DNA of 64,000 nt, taken from positions 126,159 to 190,158 of the forward strand of contig NZ_CCXK01000017.1 in the NCBI RefSeq assembly GCF_000821305.1, written 5' to 3'. The notes below the pieces were generated by a model. The model was not told the origin of the DNA. It made no database searches and saw only the letters and a program-made list of their open reading frames with translations. The translations under genes were made by a program, and so were the position numbers. Positions 9,554 to 18,147 of this stretch are shown piece by piece. Every line of letters begins with the position of its first letter. Position 1 is the stretch's first letter. Origin of the DNA: Clostridium culturomicium (GTDB taxonomy: Bacteria; Bacillota; Clostridia; Clostridiales; Clostridiaceae).

Positions 9554-12259
9554 TTGAATATAGAGAAAAATTTACTTCTTATTAAGGGTGAGGATAAAAC
9601 TAAAGATGTGGGATATTGCCAGTATGACACAGGGATAAGTAAGTGGAAGGTTACTTTTACTAATAGGAAAGTGTATTCCTATAATTATACCAATGTCCTT
9701 TGGTTTTATAAGCCCATAGAGATTGATATTGTTAATAAGATAATTTATGCAAATCATGAACCTTTAGGGGGAGTGTCTAAGGTAATTTATTTTGCGGATT
9801 ATGTTAAGGTTATTTTCAAAAGTAAGTTTACTAAGGTTTTTAGCAAATATGATATTGAAATAGAAGAGTCAAGTCTTAAGGATAAAGTCAGCAGCAATTG
9901 TTTTACATATCTTAAGGAGCTTTCGGATGTTGTTGGGATTAAGATGGACAATGGAAGTTTGCTTAAAAGGCAGTATGAGAAAATTGAGGTGGTAAGTCCT
10001 AGAAGTGTATTAAGTTTTTATTTGAATCCTCATAAGCTAAAGGAAATGACTTTTAATAGGGATTTAAATTATCCTTTTGGGTTTAATTTAAGTCAAAGGA
10101 AGGCTGTTGAAAATGCTTTTACTAGCAATATTAGTATTATAGAGGGGCCGCCAGGTACAGGTAAAACTCAGACCATATTAAATATTATTGCTAGTATAGT
10201 TATGGAGAATAAAACTGTTGCGGTGGTTTCAAATAACAATACTGCTACGGATAATATACTTGAAAAGCTCAAGAAGCACCAGTTGGATTTTATAGCAGCA
10301 CCCTTAGGAAATGATGCTAATAAAACAAGATTTATTGAAAATCAAAAGGGTGAGTATGGTGATTTTACTAAGTGGAAGCTGACTCATGAAGAAAAAGTCA
10401 AGATATCAACAGAGCTTAAAGAGAAAAAGGCGGCTATTAGCAGTATGATGGCGAAGGATAATAAATTGTCTCAATTAAAGCAAGAGCTATCAGAACTTGA
10501 AATCGAAAGACAACATTTTGAAAAGGAGTATCTTTCTGAAGATGTTGCTAGTTTAAAGTATAACTCAATAAAAAAACTTAAGGCAGATAAGTTGATGAAG
10601 TTTATTACTGAAATAAGGGCAAAGGGTTCAGATGAGAAGATTGTTACCTTTTGGTTCAAGATAAATAATCTTTTTAAGTATGGAATTATTAATTTAAAGT
10701 TTTATAAGAACTCTATAGATGAGATTTTAGATTATCTTTGTAGCCAGTATTATAACAATAAAACTATTGAGCTTAAGATAGAAATTAATAAATTACAAAA
10801 AGAGTTAGATAGATTTGATTTTGAAAAGGAAATGGATAATTACACTTCTAACTCCATGAAGATTTTTAAAGATTATTTAGCTGGAAGATATAATAAAAGG
10901 AAGCCACCTATATTTACTAAGGAGGATTTATGGAAGAAGTTTAATCTTGTTATCACAGAGTATCCTGTAGTGCTAAGTAGTACCCATTCTTTAGCAAGTA
11001 CTAAATCAGAAAACTTTCTTTTTGATTATGTAATCATTGATGAGGCCTCTCAGGTTGATATTGTAGCAGGAGCCTTAGCTTTATCCTGTGCTAAAAATGC
11101 AGTTATTGTTGGAGATTTAAAGCAACTTCCAAATATAGTTTCAAAAGAGGATAAGGAAATTATAAAGGATATATATACTAAATATAATTTGCATGAAGCT
11201 TACGATTACTGTAAGAATAGTTTATTGTCTTCAATTTCAACTATTAATAAAACGATTAAAAGAACCCTGCTAAGAGAGCATTATAGATGTCATCCTCAGA
11301 TTATTAATTTCTGTAATAAGCAGTTTTATAATAATGAGCTTATTATAAAATCAAAAGGCGATGGAAACCTTAAACCCTTAGCGGTTTATAAAACAGCTCT
11401 TGGAAATCATGGAAGAGATAAAGTTAACCAAAGGCAAATTGATGTAATCAGAGAAGAGATACTTCCTAAGATTAACTCGGATAAGTCCATTGGTATAATT
11501 GCTCCATATAGAGATCAGGTTAATGAAATTACTAAGTATATTGGAGTTGATACCGTTGCAGAAGTTGATACAGTACATAAATTCCAAGGCAGGGAAAAGG
11601 ATGTTATTATTTTAAGTACAGTTTCTAACAAAATTAATGATTTTAATGATGACCCTAACCTGGTAAATGTGGCAGTTTCCCGTGTAGTTCATAACCTTAT
11701 GGTGGTAACTTCAGATTTTCAAGAGGAAAATAGCAACCTTGGAGATTTAATTAGATACGTAAGCTATAACAATTTAGATATAGTAGAAAGTAAAATCTCT
11801 TCAGTATTTGATTTGCTTTATAAACCCTATATGAAGCAGTTGAAGAAAACCTTAGAAAAAAACAAGAGAATATCAGAATTTGCTTCTGAGCAGCTTATGT
11901 TCAATTTAATTGAGGAAGTTTTAGCTTTAGAGGAATTTAGTAATTTAGATGTGGCAGTGCACTTTCCACTAAGAATGATCATAAGGGATATGGACCTATT
12001 AACTTTGGAGGAAAGAAAATTTGCTCTTCATAGATGTACTCATGCTGACTTTTTAATTTTTAATAAATTAGATAAAAAGCCAGTGTTAGTGGTTGAAGTG
12101 GACGGTTATAAGTTCCATGTTCAAAATGAAAAGCAGCTTGAGCGAGATAGAAAAAAGGATGGAATTCTTTCAAAGTATGAAATACCCATTATAAGGTTCG
12201 CTACTAATGGAAGTGGAGAAAAGGAAAAGCTGGTTGAAAAGCTTAAGGCGGTTTTATAG
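9554..12259 (+). CDS. Superfamily 1 helicase with C-terminal DUF2726-like nuclease domain
   Basis: The 901-residue product starts at TTG 9554 behind AAGGAG at 9540. An N-terminal region of about 190 residues of unknown fold precedes an SF1 (Upf1/Dna2-like) helicase. Walker A is GPPGTGKT at ~198-205 and Walker B is VIIDEASQ near 496. Later motifs are GDLKQLPN, REHYRCHP and DTVHKFQGREKDVII. A coiled-coil-rich insert separates Walker A and B. The last ~110 residues contain VVEVDGYKFH...ERDRKKDGIL, like DUF2726 and Vsr/PD-(D/E)XK-type domains. Such helicase-nuclease fusions occur in phage-defence islands. Next to a CRISPR array and a dead methyltransferase, a defence role is plausible but is inference. 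Confidence 0.85.
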   Translation: MNIEKNLLLIKGEDKTKDVGYCQYDTGISKWKVTFTNRKVYSYNYTNVLWFYKPIEIDIVNKIIYANHEPLGGVSKVIYFADYVKVIFKSKFTKVFSKYDIEIEESSLKDKVSSNCFTYLKELSDVVGIKMDNGSLLKRQYEKIEVVSPRSVLSFYLNPHKLKEMTFNRDLNYPFGFNLSQRKAVENAFTSNISIIEGPPGTGKTQTILNIIASIVMENKTVAVVSNNNTATDNILEKLKKHQLDFIAAPLGNDANKTRFIENQKGEYGDFTKWKLTHEEKVKISTELKEKKAAISSMMAKDNKLSQLKQELSELEIERQHFEKEYLSEDVASLKYNSIKKLKADKLMKFITEIRAKGSDEKIVTFWFKINNLFKYGIINLKFYKNSIDEILDYLCSQYYNNKTIELKIEINKLQKELDRFDFEKEMDNYTSNSMKIFKDYLAGRYNKRKPPIFTKEDLWKKFNLVITEYPVVLSSTHSLASTKSENFLFDYVIIDEASQVDIVAGALALSCAKNAVIVGDLKQLPNIVSKEDKEIIKDIYTKYNLHEAYDYCKNSLLSSISTINKTIKRTLLREHYRCHPQIINFCNKQFYNNELIIKSKGDGNLKPLAVYKTALGNHGRDKVNQRQIDVIREEILPKINSDKSIGIIAPYRDQVNEITKYIGVDTVAEVDTVHKFQGREKDVIILSTVSNKINDFNDDPNLVNVAVSRVVHNLMVVTSDFQEENSNLGDLIRYVSYNNLDIVESKISSVFDLLYKPYMKQLKKTLEKNKRISEFASEQLMFNLIEEVLALEEFSNLDVAVHFPLRMIIRDMDLLTLEERKFALHRCTHADFLIFNKLDKKPVLVVEVDGYKFHVQNEKQLERDRKKDGILSKYEIPIIRFATNGSGEKEKLVEKLKAVL

Positions 12260-12290
12260 CAATTTTTTTTAAAAGTGGGGCGATTGTTGT

Positions 12291-12308
12291 CCCGCAGAAT
12301 CTACGGGG
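12291..12308. repeat. Dispersed palindrome copy 3
   Basis: CCCGCAGAATCTACGGGG is the family core with one change. It lies 30 bp after the helicase gene. With copy 4 at 12481 it brackets about 170 bp containing no convincing gene. Confidence 0.55.
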
Positions 12309-12480
12309 AAGGGGTGACTTTATGTTTAAAAATCATATAGAGGTATATAAAAAAGTAGTTATTTTATCACAAGCTGTAAGGGTGGAATATGAAAGTAATC
12401 ATCGAGAAGCTACATACCGCAGCCGGAATAAACGGCCAGATACAAGCTGTTGTTATAAGGTAATATTAGATAGAAATATG

Positions 12481-12517
12481 AATAAGCTCACCCGTAGAAA
12501 TTACGGGTGAGCTTATT
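12481..12517. terminator. Perfect hairpin, dispersed palindrome copy 4, bidirectional terminator
   Basis: AATAAGCTCACCCGTA at 12481-12496 pairs without mismatch with TACGGGTGAGCTTATT at 12502-12517 around a GAAAT loop. T-rich sequence follows on the plus strand. It stands between the converging helicase and flotillin genes, so it can end both transcripts. Confidence 0.8.
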
Positions 12518-12539
12518 TTACTGTGTAAGTCTTTTAAAA

Positions 12540-14039
12540 CTAATCTTCCTTATCCTCATCCTCATCGTCCAATAAGTTTAGCTTATCCACAATGTTATTG
12601 AGTGTTTTGTTTATATCTTCCTTGGAGACTTGTCCTTCAGAATCTGAAGCAGTCTCTGAGTTTGATTCGCTTTTATTTGTAAAATTCTTAATCAAGTCAA
12701 CAAGATTGATGCCTGTTAAAGAATCTACGACTTCTGGAAGTTGAGACATTATATTTGTTACATTCTTGGTTAGTTTTGATGCACCGCCTTCACCGCCATT
12801 ATCAATGATAACCATTTTATCAGTCTTAGATAATGGTTCTGAAACATTTTTAGCGATTTCAGGTAGCTTGTCAACAAACATTTGGACTATAGCTGCATCG
12901 CCATAAGCTTTGTACGCTTCTGCTTTTTCCTTCATAGCTTCAGCTTCAGCTTTCATGGCATCAGCGGTAGCCTGACCTTTAGCTCTTATTGCAGCAGCTT
13001 CTGCTTCTCCAAGAATTCTAACTCTCTCGGCTTCAGCAGTAGCTTCTTGAATTTTAGCATATTTATCAGCTTCTGCCTTTTGTTCTTCTCCAAATCTATC
13101 TGCTTCAGCAACCTTCTTAACTGTAGCATTAAGCTCCATTTCCTTTTTCTTGGCTTGTTGCTCAGCAATTTCTGTTTGGCGCTGCTCTTCTAAAAGTTCA
13201 GCATTTTTAGTAGCATCGATTACTTGTTTACGAACTATATTTTCTTCTACTTCGTATGCAAGGTCTGCCTTTGCTTGAGCTTTCTTTTCTTCACCTTTGA
13301 ACTCTTGAACTTTAAGTTCCTTTTCTTTTCTAGCTGCTGCAATTTCTGTATCAGCCTTTAATTGAGCCTCTTCTCCCAATCTCTTAGCTTCTGAAGTTCT
13401 CTGCATTTCTTCACGCTTAGCTTCAGCTTCTGCAATAGCTGCATTTTTCTTCACTTCTGCAATTTGTTTTGCTCCAAGTGCTTTAAGATATCCATTACTA
13501 TCGGTAATGTCTCTGATGGTGAAAGTAACTATTTCTAGTCCCATCTTCGCAATATCTACTTTAGCAACCTGCTCTACTTGATTTGCAAATTCTTCTCTAT
13601 TTGAGTAGATTTGCTCAATAGTCATTTTTGAAACAATCTCTCTCAGTTTACCTTCTAAAACATCTTTAACTGTTTTTTCAATGACAGATATAGTTTTATC
13701 CATATCGGAAACATTGAATTGCTCTACAGCAATTAGTACAGATTTTTCATCTGACTTAACCTTGATGACAGCAACTCCATCAGTATTAATAGGTACACCA
13801 TTGGAGTCTAAGGACTCATTTGTTTTAAGTGGAACTGCTATGTTTTCTAACGATATTTTGTCGGACTGTTCTAACAGTGGTATCACTATTCCTCCTCTAC
13901 CGCTGATAACACGTTTCTTTAGCCCTGTTACAACCATAGCTTTATCTTGTGGAACCTTTCGCCACACCCCAAGTATAACGATAATTACTCCTGCAACAAT
14001 GGCAACTGGAATTAATAATCCGCTTAATGATTCAAGCAT
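12540..14039 (-). CDS. Flotillin-like SPFH membrane scaffold protein
   Basis: The 499-residue protein starts with one membrane segment (about residues 5-25, LIPVAIVAGVIIVILGVW), then an SPFH/PHB domain with DKAMVVTGLKKRVISGRGG. A long Ala/Glu/Lys-rich coiled coil follows (about 190-380, with repeats such as EAEAKREEM and AEADKYAKIQEA). The tail contains the flotillin C-terminal region. It fits the FloT/YuaG family, which organises membrane microdomains. The acidic end DDEDEDKED is unusual but probably harmless. An AAGGGGGTATTTAA site precedes the ATG on the minus strand. It is a lone gene, without a NfeD partner here. Confidence 0.93.
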   Translation of the reverse strand: MLESLSGLLIPVAIVAGVIIVILGVWRKVPQDKAMVVTGLKKRVISGRGGIVIPLLEQSDKISLENIAVPLKTNESLDSNGVPINTDGVAVIKVKSDEKSVLIAVEQFNVSDMDKTISVIEKTVKDVLEGKLREIVSKMTIEQIYSNREEFANQVEQVAKVDIAKMGLEIVTFTIRDITDSNGYLKALGAKQIAEVKKNAAIAEAEAKREEMQRTSEAKRLGEEAQLKADTEIAAARKEKELKVQEFKGEEKKAQAKADLAYEVEENIVRKQVIDATKNAELLEEQRQTEIAEQQAKKKEMELNATVKKVAEADRFGEEQKAEADKYAKIQEATAEAERVRILGEAEAAAIRAKGQATADAMKAEAEAMKEKAEAYKAYGDAAIVQMFVDKLPEIAKNVSEPLSKTDKMVIIDNGGEGGASKLTKNVTNIMSQLPEVVDSLTGINLVDLIKNFTNKSESNSETASDSEGQVSKEDINKTLNNIVDKLNLLDDEDEDKED

Positions 14040-14221
14040 TTAAATACCCCCTTTATGTAGTATAAGTTAATTATATCATACATAAAGTGGATAGTATGTA
14101 AAAAAATATGAGTGTGCTTGTGTTATATGTTTTTATTCATATATTAAATGAATAAGGTAACAATAAATAATAAATAATAAATAGAGATTAATATTATACT
14201 ATTATACGAGGCGAGAATATA

Positions 14222-15469
14222 ATGAAGATTGAAAATAAAACATTGAAAAAAGTATTAAAAAGTTGTGTTATATTAGGAATTTCCATCTTAGCGATTTTAA
14301 TTAATAGAAAAGCAATGGAATCCAAAGCTTTATTTAAAGTAGCAGAAAATGAATATTTAATATTAGCATATAATGACTTAGGAATGCATTGTATACAAGA
14401 TGATTATTCTGCTTTTATGATATTACCACCAGCTAATACCGTTAGGGTTCAAGTCTTTGAGAAGGGAATAGATAAGGCTAAACTTATAGATAGTGGAATA
14501 ATAGTAAAATACGAAATGAATAACAATACTACATCCGTTGATAAAAGCAATTTTTGGAAGTATGCTAAAGATTATGGCTATGATTTAAAACCTAATGAAG
14601 GAATTACTGGAAATTATTTGAGTGGAGTTTGTAAATTGTCAAAGGATAAAAATTATTATGAAGCTGAATATGTTCCAGTAATACCTTTTAATGATGGGAG
14701 TAAGGTAAGAAATCCATATCAAACCATGACTGTTACAGTAATTGATGAGGCTACAAAAAAAGTATTAGCACAAGAGGATAGTATTGTAGTTCCAGTATCA
14801 GATGAAATGAGTTGTAGTAATTGTCATGGAAAGGAAGATACTTATGCAAACATATTAAAGGCTCATGATAGGAAAGAGAAAACTAGTCTTTATTCTGATT
14901 TAAATAATAATATAAGACACAAATGTAATGAGTGCCATTCAGATAATGCTTTAGGTGCATTAGGGACTCAAGGTGTTCCAAGTCTTTCTCTTGCAGTACA
15001 TGACTTTCATGCACCGATTATGGGTATGTCAGATTTGCAAAACACATGCTACAATTGCCATCCAGGGATTGAAACACAGTGTAATAGAGGAGCTATGTAT
15101 AAAGCAGGTATTACTTGCAGTGATAGTAAATGCCATGGAAACATGGAAAATGTAGCTCAGTCTTTGAAGGATGGTAGAAGAGATTGGCTTGATGAACCAA
15201 AGTGTAGTAATTGTCATGGAGAACTTTATAGTATAAAAGATAATCAACTATACAGGGAGGCTTATCTCCAAAATGGACCAAGGGGTATGATTGGAAGAGT
15301 AAAATGTGCAACTTGTCATAATAGTCCACATGCTGAATGGGTATCATCACTTCCTCAAGATAATGAGATACCAATAAAAATTTACGGTAAACCTGATTTT
15401 ATTAAAAAATGCACGGCTTGCCATGAGAATAGAGGAAATAATAAAATACATAACTATAAGGGAGAGTAA
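14222..15469 (+). CDS. Membrane-anchored seven-heme cytochrome c
   Basis: An N-terminal hydrophobic segment (about residues 12-27) should anchor or export this 415-residue protein. Residues 40-190 form a domain with NDLGMHC and an immunoglobulin-like stretch, without heme sites. The C-terminal half carries six CXXCH motifs (starting near residues 198, 235, 276, 328, 362 and 397) and one CXXXXCH, CSDSKCH near 299, giving up to seven c-type hemes outside the membrane. The next gene is a CcmF-type heme lyase five bases away, consistent with covalent heme attachment. Most Clostridium species lack c-type cytochromes, so an extracellular electron-transfer or reductase role is notable. Substrate unknown. 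Confidence 0.9.
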   Translation: MKIENKTLKKVLKSCVILGISILAILINRKAMESKALFKVAENEYLILAYNDLGMHCIQDDYSAFMILPPANTVRVQVFEKGIDKAKLIDSGIIVKYEMNNNTTSVDKSNFWKYAKDYGYDLKPNEGITGNYLSGVCKLSKDKNYYEAEYVPVIPFNDGSKVRNPYQTMTVTVIDEATKKVLAQEDSIVVPVSDEMSCSNCHGKEDTYANILKAHDRKEKTSLYSDLNNNIRHKCNECHSDNALGALGTQGVPSLSLAVHDFHAPIMGMSDLQNTCYNCHPGIETQCNRGAMYKAGITCSDSKCHGNMENVAQSLKDGRRDWLDEPKCSNCHGELYSIKDNQLYREAYLQNGPRGMIGRVKCATCHNSPHAEWVSSLPQDNEIPIKIYGKPDFIKKCTACHENRGNNKIHNYKGE

Positions 15470-15473
15470 AAAA

Positions 15474-17009
15474 ATGAATTTAGGAAATTTACTTATTCTT
15501 ATAGCTTTAATAGGTAGTATATTAATATTACCTATTAATATGCTAATACATAATAAAAAGATAAGAGATATAATTTTAATAATTACTGCCATAAGTTTAA
15601 CAGCCTCATTAATTTTAATTCTATACTATCAGTATACCTGTAATTTTAGATATAGTTATGTAGTAGAACATATATCCACAGATTTAAAACCTCTTTATAA
15701 GATTTCAGCTTTATGGGCAGGGCAAAGTGGCTCCTTTTTATTATGGGCAGTTTGCTCTATTTGGCTAGGGTTTACTATAAAAGGAAATAAAAAATCTTTT
15801 AATATTTATATGATTATTACTACAGCACTTATTGCTTTTGTTTATATAAGTAACCCATTTGCAATTGAAAAAGTAATTTCTAGTGAGGGAGAAGGACTCA
15901 ATATGGCATTACAAAATCCTTGGATGGTTATACATCCACCATTGGTGTTTATAGGATATTCAGCTTTGGCTATATTGTTTTGTGAAAGTTTTTCACATAG
16001 GGTAGAGATAAAATGGGCTTATATTTCATTATTTTTTTTAGGCGCTGGAATATTTACAGGAAGTATATGGGCTTATAAAGCATTAGGATGGGGAGGATAT
16101 TGGGCATGGGATCCAATTGAGAATGCTGCATTAGTTCCATGGTTAATTTTAGTGGCTATTATTCATAGGAAAAAAGTAAAGCCTTATGTAACTATGTTGC
16201 CTTTTATTCTGGCCGTTTTTGGAACATTTTTAGCAAGAAGCGGAATATTAGAAGGGAAATCAGTGCATTCATATAATATTTCCACCATGTCAAAGCCAAT
16301 ATTGATTTTAATTAGTTTTTTATGTGTATTACTATTTATAATTGTTATAAAAAATAAACAAAACAAAGATATAGTAAATAATAACGGTACTTTAAAAAAA
16401 GTATTATCGGCATTTTGTAGTATTACATATTTATTTTCTGCCCTTATTTTAATAAGTACTACGTTACCTATTTTTTCATCTTATAATGTTGAAGTTGATT
16501 TTTATAATTTATTATCATTAGTTTTTGCAATAATTTCTTCAATTTTATTCTTAATTTATATGCAAGATTTATTTAAGGGTAATTTAGCTATTATATCAAT
16601 AATAAATACAATTTTAATTATAACAATAAGCTGGATTACAAAGTTTGGAGACGTTCAATGGCTGATTATCCTTTGGATACTAATGTTTCCATTAATTTTA
16701 AAAGTAATTTATTTTAATAAAATCAAAAATAAATCAGCAAATATAGCGCATATTGGATTTATATTAATGATATTAGGTAGTATTACATCATCTATATTTG
16801 GTGAAGCGGGAATGTTTTTAGAAGCAAATATAACAAATCAAGAAACTGTAGAGGCTATAATAATTCATAATTTTTTAGAAGATGTAGTAATAACAGAAGG
16901 TGCAAAATATACAACAAAGCCATTAATATTTCTATTTTGGATAGGTGGAATTTTAATAATGATTTCTATGGTAGGGAAAATATTTTTCTTTAAGGATAGA
17001 ACAACATAA
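15474..17009 (+). CDS. ccmF: CcmF/CcsA-type cytochrome c heme lyase
   Basis: I choose ATG 15474, with GGGAGAG at 15460-15466, over the longer frame that runs back into the cytochrome gene. The 511-residue multispanning protein (about 13 membrane segments) has the WWD heme-handling motif WGGYWAWDPIENAALVPWL. Upstream of it are CcmF signatures WAGQSGSFLLW and LQNPWMVIHPPLVFIGYSA, with conserved histidines. CcmF couples heme to apocytochrome outside the membrane. It is shorter than the typical 630-660-residue CcmF and no other Ccm or ResB gene is in the window. The tight pairing with the seven-heme cytochrome suggests a dedicated maturation enzyme. Confidence 0.9.
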   Translation: MNLGNLLILIALIGSILILPINMLIHNKKIRDIILIITAISLTASLILILYYQYTCNFRYSYVVEHISTDLKPLYKISALWAGQSGSFLLWAVCSIWLGFTIKGNKKSFNIYMIITTALIAFVYISNPFAIEKVISSEGEGLNMALQNPWMVIHPPLVFIGYSALAILFCESFSHRVEIKWAYISLFFLGAGIFTGSIWAYKALGWGGYWAWDPIENAALVPWLILVAIIHRKKVKPYVTMLPFILAVFGTFLARSGILEGKSVHSYNISTMSKPILILISFLCVLLFIIVIKNKQNKDIVNNNGTLKKVLSAFCSITYLFSALILISTTLPIFSSYNVEVDFYNLLSLVFAIISSILFLIYMQDLFKGNLAIISIINTILIITISWITKFGDVQWLIILWILMFPLILKVIYFNKIKNKSANIAHIGFILMILGSITSSIFGEAGMFLEANITNQETVEAIIIHNFLEDVVITEGAKYTTKPLIFLFWIGGILIMISMVGKIFFFKDRTT

Positions 17010-17011
17010 GA

Positions 17012-17036
17012 ATATCACAGTAATGTGGTATTTTTA
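17012..17036 (+). terminator. Terminator of the cytochrome-CcmF operon
   Basis: ATATCACA at 17012-17019 pairs with TGTGGTAT at 17024-17031 (one G-U pair), followed by TTTTT. It starts three bases after the ccmF-like stop codon. Confidence 0.8.
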
Positions 17037-17242
17037 ACATTTTGGGTTAAAAAGTATGCCTAAGCTGAAAAAATATATAAAAAACAGTTTTTAGGTTAGA
17101 TTTGAATTGCCCCCTGGTTTGTTTGAGATTGCCAAAGGCAAGCTCTTGCTTTCCACAATACTCCCAATAACAATTTAAAGATTTTTGTGAATTTACTTGA
17201 AATTTTAAGGTTATAAGTGTAATATATATGAATATAATTAAA

Positions 17243-17330
17243 CACAGGGGAGCTTGTAAATGCAGGCTGAGAGGAAGTAATTAACTTCGACCCTTTTACC
17301 TGATGCGGATAATGCCGTCGTAGGAAGTCG
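17243..17330 (+). ncRNA. TPP riboswitch (THI box)
   Basis: The conserved THI-box blocks are all present in order: GGGGAGC, GGCTGAGAGGAAG, CGACCC, ACCTGATGCGGATAATGCC and GTCGTAGGAAGT. It senses thiamine pyrophosphate and precedes the thiamine salvage genes. A terminator 17 bases further downstream forms the expression platform, so high TPP should switch the operon off. Confidence 0.97.
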
Positions 17331-17346
17331 CTTTAACGAATTTTTT

Positions 17347-17380
17347 ACAGGAGACCAAGTCAGGTACTCCTGTTTTTATT
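17347..17380 (+). terminator. Riboswitch-controlled terminator
   Basis: ACAGGAG at 17347-17353 pairs with CTCCTGT at 17367-17373, followed by TTTTTATTT. It lies directly after the TPP aptamer and before the rest of the leader and thiW, as expected for transcriptional control. Confidence 0.9.
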
Positions 17381-17404
17381 TGCACTTTTTTGAGAAAGGA
17401 TGTG

Positions 17405-17610
17405 AAAATGGTATCCATGGTAAGGCCATGGAAGGCTGAGGGGGAGCGCCCTGAGTCTTATATTACAGCGATGGGAAGCCGTGTTTCGGCGTGAGAGGAG
17501 ACAATTGAGTCTCGACCGACCTTCCGAGCAGATTTCCAAGGGGGAACTGTATCTATTTCAGGGAAGGGTGGCGCTGGAGTTCACCATTTTCTCTGTTCAA
17601 AAAAAGGAGT
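17405..17610 (+). ncRNA. Second structured leader RNA before thiW, unidentified
   Basis: About 200 bases separate the riboswitch terminator from thiW and are rich in pairing. CCATGG pairs with CCATGG (17415-17431). GGAAG pairs with CTTCC around two inner stems, GCCG/CGGC and GAGAC/GTCTC. CAGGGAA plus GGTG near 17560 pair with CACC plus TTCTCTG near 17582-17595, just before the thiW ribosome binding site. It contains GGGGGAGC and TGAGAGGAGA...TCTCGACC, echoing parts of the TPP aptamer, but lacks the ACCTGAT...GATAAT pyrophosphate-binding block. No known riboswitch class is recognised. Confidence 0.45.
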
Positions 17611-17616
17611 GTTAAA

Positions 17617-18138
17617 ATGAATATAACTGAAAAAAAAGTATCTAGAAAAAATTCCACAAGAATGCTGGTATTAACTGCAATGTTTGCTTGCTTGGCTTTT
17701 GTGCTAAATACCTTTGTGTATTTTCCATCTATGGCTCCCTTCCAGCATTTTGTTAATGTACTTTCTGCTGTGATTTTAGGACCATGGTATGGAGGCGTAA
17801 GTGCTCTTATCTGTGGAATTATGCGTATACTGTCTGGACGTACTATTCAGGCTGTAACGGGGGCTATTTTTGGTCCTATTATCGGAGGTTTAATTTATAA
17901 GAAAACAAAAAATATTTACTTAGTGTTTATAGGTGAAGTAATTGGTACAGGCCTCTTTGGGGCTATGGCATCATATCCATTGATGAGATTGTTTTATGGA
18001 CTTGATGTACAATCCCCATTTTATTATATTCCATTCTATACACCTTCCGCTGTAGTTGGTGCAGCAATGGGTGTTGCAGTGCTTTTAATTTTAAAGCGCA
18101 GCGGTGTATTAAATAGAATGGTTAATGAACTGAAATAG
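17617..18138 (+). CDS. thiW: ECF transporter S component ThiW (thiazole uptake)
   Basis: The 173-residue membrane protein has about five to six hydrophobic segments and the ThiW look: LTAMFACLAFVLNTFVYFP, then MAPFQHFVNVLSAVILGPW, and GRTIQAVTGAIFGPIIGGL. ThiW proteins are substrate-binding S components of ECF transporters, predicted to import the thiazole moiety of thiamine. The gene sits behind a TPP riboswitch and directly before thiM, which phosphorylates that thiazole, so transport and use are matched. The ECF motor (A1, A2, T) must be encoded elsewhere. AAAGGAGTG precedes the ATG. Confidence 0.92.
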   Translation: MNITEKKVSRKNSTRMLVLTAMFACLAFVLNTFVYFPSMAPFQHFVNVLSAVILGPWYGGVSALICGIMRILSGRTIQAVTGAIFGPIIGGLIYKKTKNIYLVFIGEVIGTGLFGAMASYPLMRLFYGLDVQSPFYYIPFYTPSAVVGAAMGVAVLLILKRSGVLNRMVNELK

Positions 18139-18147
18139 GAGGCTGCA

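Noticed and set aside
12322..12510. A 62-residue plus-strand frame after the helicase gene
   Set aside because: It has no clear family, a weak start context, and ends inside the perfect terminator palindrome at 12481. It is more likely non-coding sequence between two palindrome copies.
12882..13193. Plus-strand frame of 103 residues inside the flotillin gene
   Set aside because: It is the antisense of the Ala/Glu-rich coiled coil, giving a Ser/Phe/Leu-rich nonsense protein.
15111..15374. Minus-strand frames opposite the cytochrome gene
   Set aside because: They are shadows of the CXXCH-rich coding sequence and have no start signals.
17555..17610. Possible T-box antiterminator (AGGGTGGCGC)
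   Set aside because: No specifier stem, AGTA/GNUG loops or strong terminator were seen, and the match to the T-box sequence is short.
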